Counted from the stretch's first letter, positions 45,258 to 54,888 are shown. The stretch: 64,000 nt of DNA from 0-14-3-00-62-12 sp034440555 (GCA_034440555.1 JAWXCG010000322.1:9873-73872), one strand, 5' to 3'. Notes: generated by a model not told the origin, from the letters alone. A program made the numbers and translations.

Positions 45258-46001
45258 TCAGGGGCTGGCTTTGGCCTTCAGATCGTTCAGGCGATCCAGC
45301 ATGCCGGCGGGTGGCACATAGCCACCAATCAAGGTGCCGTCTTCAGCGATAACAGCGGGCGTGCCGGTGACACCGACTTGCTGGCCGAGCTCGTAAGAAG
45401 CGGAAATCGGGTTGGCGCAGGTCTTCTTCTCGACTTGTGTGCCGGCCTTGGCATCGGTCAGCGCCTTGTTGCGATCGGCGGCACACCAGACCGATACGGC
45501 GCTGTCAAATGCGGCAGAACCGATGCCAGCACGCGGAAAGAAAAGGTATTCAATCGTGATGCCAAGGTCGTTGTACTGCGCCATTTCCTGGTGCAGCTTG
45601 CGACAGTAGCCGCAGTCGATATCGGTAAATACTGTCACTTTGTGCTTGGAATTCTTGGCCGCAAAAATGATGCGCTGATCTGCGCTGACCGCGTCGACTT
45701 TTGCTTTGCGCAGAACCGATTCGCGGGCTTCAGTCAGATCGCGCTTGGCGCCCACGTCGTAGACCCGACCCTGCATCAGGAACTTGCCATCGGTGGTCAC
45801 GTAGACCACGTTGCCGCCCATGACCACCTCATAAAAACCGGGTAACGCCGAGTCGGCGATGGAATCGATCTTGGCGTTGGGCGCCATGGACTTGATTGCG
45901 TCACGTACTTTCTGCTCGCTGGCAGCGTCGGCCAACGCAATCGAAGGCGCCAGCGCCAGGCCAGCGACCATCGTGAATAGGGCAAATGCAGGCTTCAACA
46001 T
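45258..46001 (-). CDS. dsbC: Thiol:disulfide interchange protein DsbC
   Basis: A 247-residue periplasmic disulfide isomerase. Signal peptide MLKPAFALFTMVAGLALAP; N-terminal dimerisation domain (residues 25-90); thioredoxin domain with the active site CGYC in FTDIDCGYCRKLHQEM and the cis-Pro TGTPAVI. A second Cys pair (WCAADRNKA and TCANP) is as in E. coli DsbC. ATG at 46001 fits the signal peptide; the upstream extension is rejected. It should correct disulfides in exported substrates. Confidence 0.96.
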   Translation of the reverse strand: MLKPAFALFTMVAGLALAPSIALADAASEQKVRDAIKSMAPNAKIDSIADSALPGFYEVVMGGNVVYVTTDGKFLMQGRVYDVGAKRDLTEARESVLRKAKVDAVSADQRIIFAAKNSKHKVTVFTDIDCGYCRKLHQEMAQYNDLGITIEYLFFPRAGIGSAAFDSAVSVWCAADRNKALTDAKAGTQVEKKTCANPISASYELGQQVGVTGTPAVIAEDGTLIGGYVPPAGMLDRLNDLKAKASP

Positions 46002-46206
46002 CGCGAAAATCCTTGAGGTAAGAGGCGGTCCGGGAACAAGACAACACTCAGACAGTAGTTTCCTGTCAAAGTTCAGACCGGTGCGGGACGCCGATTGTGG
46101 CAGGAAGCGCCGCAGGGTCCAACTGTGCACGCGCTACGCAGGCCCGACCCTGCCCAGCGCACAGTTCGAGCAGAAGTGACACAGGCCCGCCAGCCCCAGT
46201 TCACAC

Positions 46207-47163
46207 TCATGCACGCGGATGGTGCGCCGCGTGCAGGCGCTTCAGGCCTTCTCTCGCCACCAGCGTGTAAATCTGCGTTGTCGACAGGCTGCTGTGCCCG
46301 AGCAGCATTTGCAAGGCGCGCAGGTCGGCGCCGTGATTCAGCAAATGGGTCGCGAACGAATGGCGCAGTGCATGCGGGGAAACCGGGCGGGTGATGTCTG
46401 CGGCGAGCGCATATTTCTTGATCGCCAGCCAAAACATCTGCCGTGTTATCGCGCTGCCGCGCGCACTTACAAACAAGTCCTTGCTGGATCGGCCGTTGAG
46501 CAACAGCGGGCGCGCCTCGTTGACAAAGCGCTGCAATGACTCGATCGCCATTTCGCCAATCGGAACCAAGCGCTCCTTTGAACCTTTGCCCAGCACCCGC
46601 AGCGCACCCTGACGTAAATTGATCTGGTCGGTCTCCAGCGTCACCAGCTCGGTGACGCGAAGCCCGGTGGCATAGAGCAACTCGAGCATGGCACGGTCGC
46701 GCAGACCAATCGGAGTCTCCACGTCCGGAGCTTTCAATAGCGCCTCGACCTCGCGTTCCGACAGTGCCTTGGGCAGCGGCTTCCCCAGCTTGGGTGATTC
46801 GATCAAGGCACCAGGATCTGATTCGATTCGACCAGCGCGCAGCTGCATGCGATAGAACTGACGCAGCGCCGACAACAAACGCGCGTTGCTGCGCGCACTA
46901 AAGCCACTTTGCGCACGGCCAGCCAGCATGCCATACAGGTCCTCGCGCGTGGCAGACATGAGCGACTTCGCAGCCTGGTGCAGATATCGGTCTACCCAGG
47001 TCAGGTCACTGCGATAGGCCGCGATAGTATTGGCGGAAAGTCCGTGCTCCGCCCATGCCTGTTCCAGGCTGCGCTCGATTTCCGCACGTGATGGGCTGAC
47101 CTGTGGCGGAGTTGAATCGCGGCGAACTGGAATGGGGCGAATTGGAATGGGACTTTCTGCCAT
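46207..47163 (-). CDS. xerD: Site-specific tyrosine recombinase XerD
   Basis: A 318-residue recombinase that with XerC resolves chromosome dimers at dif. Core-binding helices span residues 25-110 and the catalytic domain follows with Arg in YATGLRVTELVTL, Lys in GKGSKERLVPI, HALRHSFATHLL, LLGHSSLSTTQIY (final Tyr nucleophile). ATG at 47163 gives a Pro/Arg-rich N-terminal extension of about 25 residues relative to E. coli XerD; the upstream frame into the dispersed repeat is rejected. dsbC lies about 200 bases downstream, the common xerD-dsbC pair. Confidence 0.95.
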   Translation of the reverse strand: MAESPIPIRPIPVRRDSTPPQVSPSRAEIERSLEQAWAEHGLSANTIAAYRSDLTWVDRYLHQAAKSLMSATREDLYGMLAGRAQSGFSARSNARLLSALRQFYRMQLRAGRIESDPGALIESPKLGKPLPKALSEREVEALLKAPDVETPIGLRDRAMLELLYATGLRVTELVTLETDQINLRQGALRVLGKGSKERLVPIGEMAIESLQRFVNEARPLLLNGRSSKDLFVSARGSAITRQMFWLAIKKYALAADITRPVSPHALRHSFATHLLNHGADLRALQMLLGHSSLSTTQIYTLVAREGLKRLHAAHHPRA

Positions 47164-47229
47164 GCTGAAGTCTTGCGAAGATGCAGCATTCTCCCACGTG
47201 CCCGGCGCGCAAAGCGTGCACTTGCGGTG

Positions 47230-47337
47230 ATCGTTTGTCACACCCCGATTTTCAACAGCGGAGCTGGTCAATCTGCGGTTTTTTCGCCCTCTGGCTCTGC
47301 GGGCTATCCAGGCTCCGAACTAGTTCAGAGGTTCCCC
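47230..47337 (+). repeat. Dispersed ~108-base repeat, copy 3
   Basis: Begins ATCGTTTGTCACACCC and ends GTTCAGAGGTTCCCC; closely similar to copy 1 with scattered substitutions and one extra T in the central T-run. It lies in the divergent gap between xerD and the RDD gene and, as at copy 1, opens spurious frames on both strands. Confidence 0.85.
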
Positions 47338-47390
47338 AACGCACTTCGTTCCTTCGAACCAAGTGTCAACCCAACTCAAGACCCACGGTC

Positions 47391-47834
47391 GTGCTACCTA
47401 CCTATCCCGCTCCGCTTTGGAAACGACTCGCCGCTGCGCTGTACGACCTGCTGCCGCTGGCCGCGCTGATGATGGTCGGCACAGCGCTGCTGCTGCCGCT
47501 TACTGGCGGCGCGGCGATGCCACACCTGGGGCTCACGCATTTTGCCTATCAGCTGTTCGTGTTCGCCCTGATCGCTGGCTACTACATCTGGTCGTGGCAT
47601 CGCGGCGGCCAGACCATCGGCATGCGCGCCTGGCGTCTGCGCGTGCAGACTCAGTCAGGAAGCAATCCCGACATCAGAACTGCGTGTTTGCGCTTCGCCT
47701 GCAGCCTGGTATCAGTATTCGCGATGGGTCTGGGCTTGATCTGGGCACTGTTCGATAGCCGCCGGCGCATGTGGCACGATCGCTGGACAGGTACCGAAGT
47801 GATCGTGATTCCGAAATTGTGCGGGCGGGCTTGA
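47391..47834 (+). CDS. RDD-family membrane protein
   Basis: A 147-residue inner-membrane protein with about three hydrophobic helices (LPLAALMMVGTALLLPL, QLFVFALIAGYYIWSW, FACSLVSVFAMGLGLIWAL). The family motifs are WKRLAAALYDLLPL (R..D of the RDD name) and QTIGMRAWRLRV and HDRWTGTEVI. Function is unknown; members are suspected transporters. The GTG at 47391 is chosen because LPTYPAPLWKRL is the family start and everything upstream in frame is repeat DNA. No good ribosome-binding site is visible. Confidence 0.85.
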   Translation: MLPTYPAPLWKRLAAALYDLLPLAALMMVGTALLLPLTGGAAMPHLGLTHFAYQLFVFALIAGYYIWSWHRGGQTIGMRAWRLRVQTQSGSNPDIRTACLRFACSLVSVFAMGLGLIWALFDSRRRMWHDRWTGTEVIVIPKLCGRA

Positions 47835-47853
47835 TTGCGTGCGCGGTTGTGCC

Positions 47854-49743
47854 CTACGCCCAATCTCCGCGCAGCGCCCGCACTTTTGCTTCCATGGTCG
47901 TGGCACTGGCCTGCTCCGCCGGCACCAGATTGTCGATTACCAATCCGATGCGCGACCAGAATCGCCTGGGTAATCGAGCCCGCCGAAACGTGGAATCGCG
48001 TTTGCTGAACAGCGACCCCCACATGCCTTTCAGGGCCACCGGTATCACTGGCACCGGGCGCGCTGCGAGGATGCGCTCCAGGCCAGTCTTGAACTCGTTG
48101 ATCTCACCGGTATCGGTCAGTCGACCTTCGGGGAAAATGCCGACGATTTCGCCTTCGGCCAGCGCTTTGTCGATTTCGGCGTAGGCACGTTCCAACATGG
48201 CGGCGTCCTCTTTGACCGGCGCGATGGGAATTGCGCGCGCTGTTTTGAAAATGAAGTTCATCACCGGAATCTTGAAGATGGTGTGATACATCACGAAGCG
48301 AATCGGACGCCGCACGGTTCCGCCAACGATCAGTGCGTCCATGTAGGAGACGTGATTGCACACCAGCAAGCACGGCCCCTCGTCCGGAATCTTGTCGAGC
48401 CCTTCCACCTTGATGCGATAGAGCGTGCTGACCAGAACCCAACTCAGAAAACGCATCAGGAACTCGGGTACCAGGGTGAAAATGTAGAGCGCGACCACGG
48501 CGTTGAGCAACGCTGTGATCAGCAGCAATTGCGGCACGCTTACTTTCATCTTGATCAGCAGAAAGGCGGACATCGCCGCTGCCACCACCATGAACATCGC
48601 GTTGAGAATATTGTTCGCGGCAATCACGCGCGATCTTCGCTTCGGATCACAGCGACTTTGCACCAGCGCGAACAACGGCACGATGAAAAATCCACTGAAG
48701 ACCGCCATACCCAACAGGTCAAACATGACGCGCCAGGCGCCGGGCTGGGCCAGGAATTGCATGACTGGATGATTCTGTACGCCAACCGCATGCGGCCAGG
48801 CGAAAAACAGATCTGCGCCGAACAAGGTCATGCCGATGGCCCCGAACGGCACCAGTCCAATCTCGACTTTGTGCCCGGAGAGCCGCTCGCACATAATCGA
48901 TCCCAATCCGATGCCGATCGAAAACGTCGTCAGCAGCAACGTGTAGACCGCGGAGCCACCGCCCAGGACTTCCTTGGCATAGAGCGGAAGCTGGGTGAAG
49001 TAGATCGATCCGAAGAACCAGAACCATGAAATCCCGAGACAGCTCAGAAACACGGTGCGATTGCCGCTGATCAGTTTGAGATTGCGCCAGGTTTCGCTGA
49101 ACAGATTCCAGTTGATCTTCAGCGCCGGATCGGTCGCGGGTGTTGGCGGCATCGCCAACGCCGAGACCAGTCCCGCGACCGCGATCGCGATGGCGACCAC
49201 GGCGACCCAGAAACCGCCATCTTCGGGCAATTTGATCAGCAGGCTGCCGAGCAGCGTGCCGATCAGAATCGCCAGGAACGTGCCCATCTCGACCAGGCCA
49301 TTGCCTCCGACCAATTCGTTGGGCTTGAGCAGCTGCGGCAAGATGCCGTACTTCAGCGGGCCAAACAGCGTCGAGTGCACGCCCATCATGAACAACAATA
49401 CCAACAACAATGGGATGTTCTGCCGGGTGAAGCCAAAATAGGCGACCACCATGATGGCGATCTCCAGCACTTTTACGATCTGCGCCAAACGCGACTTGTC
49501 AAACTTGTCGGACAGCTGGCCACTGGTCGCGGAAAACAAAAAAAACGGCAGGATGAACAGCGCTGCCGCCAGGTTGGTCAGTTCGTGCTGCTGGTCGGTC
49601 GAAAGCCCGACCACGTTGAACACGATGAGTACCACGAGCGCGTTCTTGAATACGTTGTCGTTGAACGCGCCCAGCGCCTGAGTCAGGAAAAACGGCAGGA
49701 AGCGGCGCTGGCGAAGCAGGGCAAATTGACTTTGTTCGGTCAT
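47854..49743 (-). CDS. MFS transporter-acyltransferase fusion (LplT-PlsC type)
   Basis: A 629-residue fusion. Residues 1-410 form a 12-helix major-facilitator domain like LplT (QALGAFNDNVFKNALVVL, FGPLKYGILPQLL), which flips lysophospholipid. Residues 430-629 are a PlsC-type acyltransferase with NHVSYMDALIV (HX4D), FPEGRLTDTG and VPVIPVALKGMW. Together they could import and reacylate lysophospholipids. The AMP-ligase domain found in the larger Aas-type fusions is absent. ATG at 49743 fits the MFS N-terminus. Confidence 0.92.
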   Translation of the reverse strand: MTEQSQFALLRQRRFLPFFLTQALGAFNDNVFKNALVVLIVFNVVGLSTDQQHELTNLAAALFILPFFLFSATSGQLSDKFDKSRLAQIVKVLEIAIMVVAYFGFTRQNIPLLLVLLFMMGVHSTLFGPLKYGILPQLLKPNELVGGNGLVEMGTFLAILIGTLLGSLLIKLPEDGGFWVAVVAIAIAVAGLVSALAMPPTPATDPALKINWNLFSETWRNLKLISGNRTVFLSCLGISWFWFFGSIYFTQLPLYAKEVLGGGSAVYTLLLTTFSIGIGLGSIMCERLSGHKVEIGLVPFGAIGMTLFGADLFFAWPHAVGVQNHPVMQFLAQPGAWRVMFDLLGMAVFSGFFIVPLFALVQSRCDPKRRSRVIAANNILNAMFMVVAAAMSAFLLIKMKVSVPQLLLITALLNAVVALYIFTLVPEFLMRFLSWVLVSTLYRIKVEGLDKIPDEGPCLLVCNHVSYMDALIVGGTVRRPIRFVMYHTIFKIPVMNFIFKTARAIPIAPVKEDAAMLERAYAEIDKALAEGEIVGIFPEGRLTDTGEINEFKTGLERILAARPVPVIPVALKGMWGSLFSKRDSTFRRARLPRRFWSRIGLVIDNLVPAEQASATTMEAKVRALRGDWA

Positions 49744-49956
49744 GGAGGCGGGGCGCTCGGAGAACAGTCCCGAATCTAGCAGACACCGCGGCCGGCATCG
49801 CAGACCGTGGCAAGCAGCGCTAATCCCCGGCCACATCAGACTGCCCTTGCTACGCGACCCATATGTTCGGATTTGCTGCCGAACCGCGTTTACATTAGAT
49901 GTCATTCGTTTGCTATCGTGTAGATGCGGCAGCGGCGCCCAGACAAGGGACCCGGT

Positions 49957-50394
49957 ATGTCTAATTCAATCAGCGCCAATCAGGTCACCTATCGTCTGCT
50001 TCGGCGGCGCTCGGCGATTGGTCATTTGAACGCGGGTCTGGCGCGCTGGTTGAGCGCACGCGCGGTGTCGGAAACAGCGGTGGGATCGGTACAGGTAGTG
50101 CTGGATGAGCTGCTCGGAAACCTGCTGCTGCATGACCCGCACAATATTGACCCGATCGAAGTAGAGATCAGCCTTGAGGCGGATGCTCTCTTCATTCGGC
50201 TCAGCTACCGTTCCGCGGACTTCAATCCGCGGGCCCCGAAGGAAGTCGACACCGTTACGCCGGTCAGTGAACGGCGCATCGGCGGATTGGGTCTGCACCT
50301 CATCCAATCCCTGATGGACACCGTTCATTATGAGTATCTGCACGGCATCATTTGCCTCCGCATGCAAAAAAAACTCCAGCCGGCGAGCGCTTAG
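49957..50394 (+). CDS. RsbW-like anti-sigma ATPase
   Basis: A 145-residue GHKL-type ATPase. The N-box is LDELLGNLLLHD (Glu and Asn), with FNPRAPKEVDTV and the late GGLGLHLIQSLMDTVHYEY glycine-rich lid; C-terminal strand GIICLRMQKKL. Such stand-alone domains are anti-sigma factors or switch kinases; no anti-anti-sigma partner is visible here. ATG at 49957 has AAGGGA 7 bases upstream. It overlaps the downstream receptor gene by 65 bases. Confidence 0.82.
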   Translation: MSNSISANQVTYRLLRRRSAIGHLNAGLARWLSARAVSETAVGSVQVVLDELLGNLLLHDPHNIDPIEVEISLEADALFIRLSYRSADFNPRAPKEVDTVTPVSERRIGGLGLHLIQSLMDTVHYEYLHGIICLRMQKKLQPASA

Positions 50395-52468
50395 CCTCGC
50401 CATCACGCTCGCGCTGGTGGGCATGATCGCACCGGTGTTGGGAGAGGAGACACTCAGCGACGAGGCATCCAAGCCCAAGCGCAGGAAAGCGGCCGCGGAG
50501 CTGGCAACGGTGCAGGTCACTGCAACGCTGCAGGCCGAAGATGCCAGCAAGATCGCCGCCCCGGTCACCGTAGTCGGCGCCGAGCGCCTACAACAGAATG
50601 CATTGACGCCGATCGAAGCGTTGCGCGGCCAGCCCGGCGCCTTCGTGCAGCAAACCACGCCCGGACAAAGCGCTGTGTTTGTGCGCGGCGCCAAGGGATC
50701 GGAAGTGCTGCATCTGGTCGACGGATTCCGCCTCAACAGCGCCATCTTTCGCAACGCACCGAACCAGTATTTTTCACTGGTGGATGGGCAGAATCTGGAT
50801 CGCATTGAATTGCTGCGCGGCTCCTCCGCTGGGCTCTATGGCAGCGATGCAATGGGCGGCGTGGTGCACCTGATCAGTCGCGATCCGCTCGATCTGGCGC
50901 CAAACACCTCTGAGGGCACGGTGCGCATGCGCGCCGACAGCGGCGAGGACATGATGCTCGGCCACGTCAGCAACGCCTTGCGATGGGACCGGCTCGCGGT
51001 GCAGATCGCAGTGACGTCGGTCGATACCGATGGCCGCCGTATCGGCAGTGGTGAGCAACGACCGCACAGCGACTTCAGCTCCCTCGCCGGCAGTGCCCGA
51101 GTCGGCTTTGACACCGGCGATGCCGGCCGCTTCGGTCTGAACTTGCAAACTGTGCGCCAACCCAATACGCCGCGCCATGACGAATTGGTGCCGGGCTTCG
51201 GCCAAACCACGGCGGCTTCGGCAGTGGCAGTGTTCGAGCCGCAGGAACGCCAGTTCGCGCAATTCACGCACAGCACCGAGGTCGACCTGCTCGGCTTCGA
51301 TCAACTCAATTGGCAGATCGGCAGCCAGTACATTATCGATGATCGGCGCACGCGCAATACCGGTTCCTCAAGCGAGGCGCGAGAGCGCAATCGTGACCGA
51401 CTCAACGGCACCTCGTTCACGCTGAGCCGCGTTGACGACGAGGTACACGGCTTCAGTGTCGGCGCCGAGTACTACGACGACAAGGTGAACTCCAGCCGGG
51501 TCAACACCAATGTCAACAGCGGCGCGCAGACCGTTGCAGCGCCCCGCTTTCCCAATGGGGCAACCGAACGCAGCAGTGCGCTGTATGCCATCGACGACTG
51601 GCGCATCAATGAACGCTGGGACGTGGTGTTGAGCGGACGCTACAGCGATTTCGAGGTAAAGCTGCCGGCGTCGGGTACCATGCCGCAGGTCGTCGTCGCG
51701 CCGAACGCGTTCAGCGGAAACGTCGGCGCCAGCTACGCGGTGACCGACGACACGCGCCTTGTCGCCAACATCGGCCGCGGTTTTCGTGCACCCAACGTCT
51801 TCGATCTGGGCGTGTTCGGCGACCGTCCTGGCAACCGCTTTTCGATTCCGAATCCCGATCTGGGACCCGAACGCATCATCGGCACCGATATCGGCATCAA
51901 ACACGACACCGGCAGCTTTGGCGTGGAAGCGTTTATCTGGGAAAGTCGATTCACCGACAAAATCGTTTCGGCGCTGACCGGAGCGGTAACACCCGGCGGG
52001 CGCCTCGTGGTGCAGAACCAGAATGCAGCACGGGCCAAGAGCTACGGCGTCGAACTCGGCACGCATTGGCAGATCAACGATGCCATCTCGACGCGCGCCG
52101 CGATCAACCTCACACGCGGAACCGAAACCTTGGCTGGGGTTACCAGCGACGGCGACCGTATCGCGCCGCTGACGTTCGACGTGCTGGTCGACTGGCAGCT
52201 AACCGATGCGCTGCTGGTCAGCTTCGGTGGCATGAGCTCCGGACGTCAAGACCGCCTGAGCGCACGTGACATTACCGATCCTCGCATCAATCCGGACGGC
52301 ACCCCGGGCTGGACGCGTTGGGACATCGCCGCCCGCTATGCGATTACGCCGAGCTTTGATGTACTGGGCCGTATCGACAATATTGCGGACCACAACTACC
52401 GCGAACATGGCTCGGGCATCAACGCGACCGGTCGAAATTTCCTGGTCGGTATGGATTTTCGTTACTGA
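50330..52468 (+). CDS. TonB-dependent outer-membrane receptor
   Basis: A 712-residue active transporter. Signal peptide SSRRALSLAITLALVGMI; plug domain from about residue 75 (APVTVVGAERLQQ, FVRGAKGSEVLHLVDGFRL, IELLRGSSAGLYGSDAMGG); then a 22-strand barrel ending NFLVGMDFRY, the aromatic terminus needed for assembly. FRAPNVFDLG and IPNPDLGPER resemble the FRAP and NPNL boxes of haem receptors, but these are common elsewhere, so the ligand is open. The ATG at 50330 lies within the RsbW-like gene; no better in-frame start precedes the signal peptide. Confidence 0.88.
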   Translation: MSICTASFASACKKNSSRRALSLAITLALVGMIAPVLGEETLSDEASKPKRRKAAAELATVQVTATLQAEDASKIAAPVTVVGAERLQQNALTPIEALRGQPGAFVQQTTPGQSAVFVRGAKGSEVLHLVDGFRLNSAIFRNAPNQYFSLVDGQNLDRIELLRGSSAGLYGSDAMGGVVHLISRDPLDLAPNTSEGTVRMRADSGEDMMLGHVSNALRWDRLAVQIAVTSVDTDGRRIGSGEQRPHSDFSSLAGSARVGFDTGDAGRFGLNLQTVRQPNTPRHDELVPGFGQTTAASAVAVFEPQERQFAQFTHSTEVDLLGFDQLNWQIGSQYIIDDRRTRNTGSSSEARERNRDRLNGTSFTLSRVDDEVHGFSVGAEYYDDKVNSSRVNTNVNSGAQTVAAPRFPNGATERSSALYAIDDWRINERWDVVLSGRYSDFEVKLPASGTMPQVVVAPNAFSGNVGASYAVTDDTRLVANIGRGFRAPNVFDLGVFGDRPGNRFSIPNPDLGPERIIGTDIGIKHDTGSFGVEAFIWESRFTDKIVSALTGAVTPGGRLVVQNQNAARAKSYGVELGTHWQINDAISTRAAINLTRGTETLAGVTSDGDRIAPLTFDVLVDWQLTDALLVSFGGMSSGRQDRLSARDITDPRINPDGTPGWTRWDIAARYAITPSFDVLGRIDNIADHNYREHGSGINATGRNFLVGMDFRY

Positions 52469-52797
52469 CTCTGCGGTCGACCGCTTGGTTTTCGCGCGAG
52501 CTTGACCAGCCGGGCCACGTTTTTCGGCTTTGTTTTTCGGCCTCGCGAAGCCCAGCTCAGGAGCTCCCTCCTCGAACTGCGCAGCAGCGCCGAGGCGGCG
52601 CTTCCTGTCGTCCCAGCGCGCTCATCCGAATCCAAGACCGAGGATTGGACGTGGCTTTTCCACAACGGCCGGGAGCGAAGGGATGACCTGGCTGCGCTCG
52701 GTACGATTGCCCACTCGGGCCTCAACCCCTAGAATTGCGCGATTTTGTGCTTCCGGCAGTTCCGCCGGTCATTACTTGGTTTGAGGGAGTCTTCATT
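52469..52797. other. Intergenic gap before hppA
   Basis: About 330 bases between the receptor stop and hppA. I see a small perfect hairpin at 52752-52767 (CCGGC/GCCGG) and a strong GAGGGAG ribosome-binding site, but no confident promoter. The open frames here have no family match. Confidence 0.45.
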
Positions 52798-54843
52798 ATG
52801 TTGTTAGAAAACGGTCTTGTGATCGCGATGGGCTGCGCCTTGCTGGCGTTGGTCTATGGCGCCTGGTCGATCCGCTGGATTTTGGCAAAACCTGCCGGAA
52901 ACGAACGCATGCAGGAAATCGCGGCGGCTATTCAAGCCGGCGCGAAGGCCTATCTGAATCGGCAATACGGCACCATTGCGATTGTCGGTGTGGTGTTGTT
53001 CGGCCTGATTTTCTGGCTGCTGGGCGCTCAAACGGCGGTGGGTTTTGCCATCGGCGCGGTTCTTTCCGGTCTGGCTGGATATATCGGCATGAACATCTCG
53101 GTCCGCGCCAACGTGCGCACGGCAGAGGCAGCACGCTCCGGCCTGAGTGCGGCGCTCAATGTCGCCTTCCGCGGCGGCGCCATCACCGGCATGTTGGTGG
53201 TCGGTCTGGGCCTACTCGGCGTTGCCGGTTACTACTGGATCCTCACCCACAACGGCATCGAATCGAAAGAGGCGTTGCACTCGCTGGTCGGCTTGGCCTT
53301 TGGCTCTTCGCTGATCTCGATCTTCGCGCGTTTGGGCGGCGGCATCTTCACCAAGGGCGCTGATGTCGGTGCCGACCTGGTGGGCAAAGTCGAAGCCGGT
53401 ATTCCCGAAGATGACCCGCGCAACCCGGCAGTGATCGCCGATAACGTCGGCGACAACGTCGGCGACTGCGCCGGTATGGCCGCAGACTTGTTTGAAACCT
53501 ATGCGGTGACTCTGGTCGCGACCATGTTGCTGGGGTCGTTGATGTTTGCCACCGTGGGTGTCGATTCTGCAACTGCAATTCTGTATCCGGTGTTGCTGGG
53601 CGGCGTCTCGATCATTGCGTCGATCATTGGCACCTTTTTCGTTTCGGCGAAGGACGGCAAGGGCATCATGCCTGGCCTGTATCGCGGTGTGATCGTGTCC
53701 GCCGTGCTTGCTGCAGTCGCCTTTTGGCCGATCACGCAGGAAATGATGGGTGAAAAAGCCAACGCAATATTTGGCTGCACGCTGATTGGCCTGGCGCTGA
53801 CTGGCGCCATTGTCTGGATCACTGAGCTGTACACGGGCACGCAGTATTCGGCAGTGCGAAAAATTGCTGAAGCCTCGACTACGGGCCATGGCACCAACAT
53901 CATTGCGGGACTTGGTGTATCGATGAAATCGACCGCGCTGCCAGTGATCGCCGTCTGCGCAGCAATTTACGGCTCTTATACGCTCGCTGGCCTCTATGGC
54001 ATCGCCATCGCCGCCACGGCGATGTTGTCGATGACCGGCATGATTGTTGCGCTCGACGCCTATGGCCCGATCACCGACAACGCCGGTGGCATTGCCGAGA
54101 TGGCTGACATGCCCAAGGAAGTGCGCGCGATCACCGATCCGCTCGACGCCGTTGGTAACACCACCAAGGCCGTCACCAAGGGCTATGCAATCGGATCGGC
54201 CGGCCTCGCTGCGTTGGTGCTGTTCGCCGATTACACGCACAACCTGGAAGCCGCCGGCAAGCTGGTCGAGTTCTCGTTGTCCGACCCAGCGGTCATCATC
54301 GGCCTGTTTCTCGGCGGTTTGATTCCGTATCTGTTTGGCGCCATGGCGATGGAAGCCGTCGGTCGCGCTGCCGGTTCGGTAGTAGTCGAAGTGCGTCGTC
54401 AGTTCCGCGAAATCCCCGGCATCATGGAGGGCACTGCCAAGCCCGAATACGGCGTGGCGGTCGACATGCTGACCAAGGCGGCGATCAAGGAAATGATCAT
54501 TCCTTCACTGCTGCCGGTACTCGTGCCGGTCGTAGTCGCGTTCGGCATGAACTGGCTGATGGGCCCGGGTGCCGGCATCAAGGCGCTCGGCGGCCTGCTG
54601 ATTGGCACCATCATCACCGGCATCTTCGTCGCGATCTCGATGACCACCGGTGGCGGGGCCTGGGACAACGCCAAGAAGTACATTGAAGATGGTCACTTCG
54701 GCGGCAAGGGATCGGAAGCGCACAAGGCCGCCATCACTGGCGACACCGTGGGCGATCCCTACAAGGACACCGCTGGACCCGCGGTCAATCCGCTGATCAA
54801 GATCATCAATCTGGTGGCGCTGATGCTGGTGCCGTTGCTTTGA
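52798..54843 (+). CDS. hppA: Membrane H+-translocating pyrophosphatase, K+-independent type
   Basis: A 681-residue integral pump with about 16 helices that couples PPi hydrolysis to ion export. Substrate-site motifs DVGADLVGKVEAGIPEDDPR and DNVGDNVGDCAGMAADLFE are intact, as is a C-terminal DTVGDPYKDTAGPAVNPL. GNTTKAVTKGYAIGSA carries Lys after GNTT, the residue that marks K+-independent proton pumps (Ala in K+-dependent ones). The ATG at 52798 follows GAGGGAG. It is followed by a strong terminator. Confidence 0.96.
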   Translation: MLLENGLVIAMGCALLALVYGAWSIRWILAKPAGNERMQEIAAAIQAGAKAYLNRQYGTIAIVGVVLFGLIFWLLGAQTAVGFAIGAVLSGLAGYIGMNISVRANVRTAEAARSGLSAALNVAFRGGAITGMLVVGLGLLGVAGYYWILTHNGIESKEALHSLVGLAFGSSLISIFARLGGGIFTKGADVGADLVGKVEAGIPEDDPRNPAVIADNVGDNVGDCAGMAADLFETYAVTLVATMLLGSLMFATVGVDSATAILYPVLLGGVSIIASIIGTFFVSAKDGKGIMPGLYRGVIVSAVLAAVAFWPITQEMMGEKANAIFGCTLIGLALTGAIVWITELYTGTQYSAVRKIAEASTTGHGTNIIAGLGVSMKSTALPVIAVCAAIYGSYTLAGLYGIAIAATAMLSMTGMIVALDAYGPITDNAGGIAEMADMPKEVRAITDPLDAVGNTTKAVTKGYAIGSAGLAALVLFADYTHNLEAAGKLVEFSLSDPAVIIGLFLGGLIPYLFGAMAMEAVGRAAGSVVVEVRRQFREIPGIMEGTAKPEYGVAVDMLTKAAIKEMIIPSLLPVLVPVVVAFGMNWLMGPGAGIKALGGLLIGTIITGIFVAISMTTGGGAWDNAKKYIEDGHFGGKGSEAHKAAITGDTVGDPYKDTAGPAVNPLIKIINLVALMLVPLL

Positions 54844-54848
54844 TTAAC

Positions 54849-54870
54849 TAGGAGCGGCTTCCGCCGCGAT
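54849..54870 (+). repeat. Single diverged REP-like arm
   Basis: AGGAGCGGCTTCCGCCGCGAT resembles one arm of the palindrome at 607-670 but no partner arm follows. It lies between the hppA stop and its terminator. Confidence 0.5.
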
Positions 54871-54888
54871 GCTTTGATCTTCTGAAAA

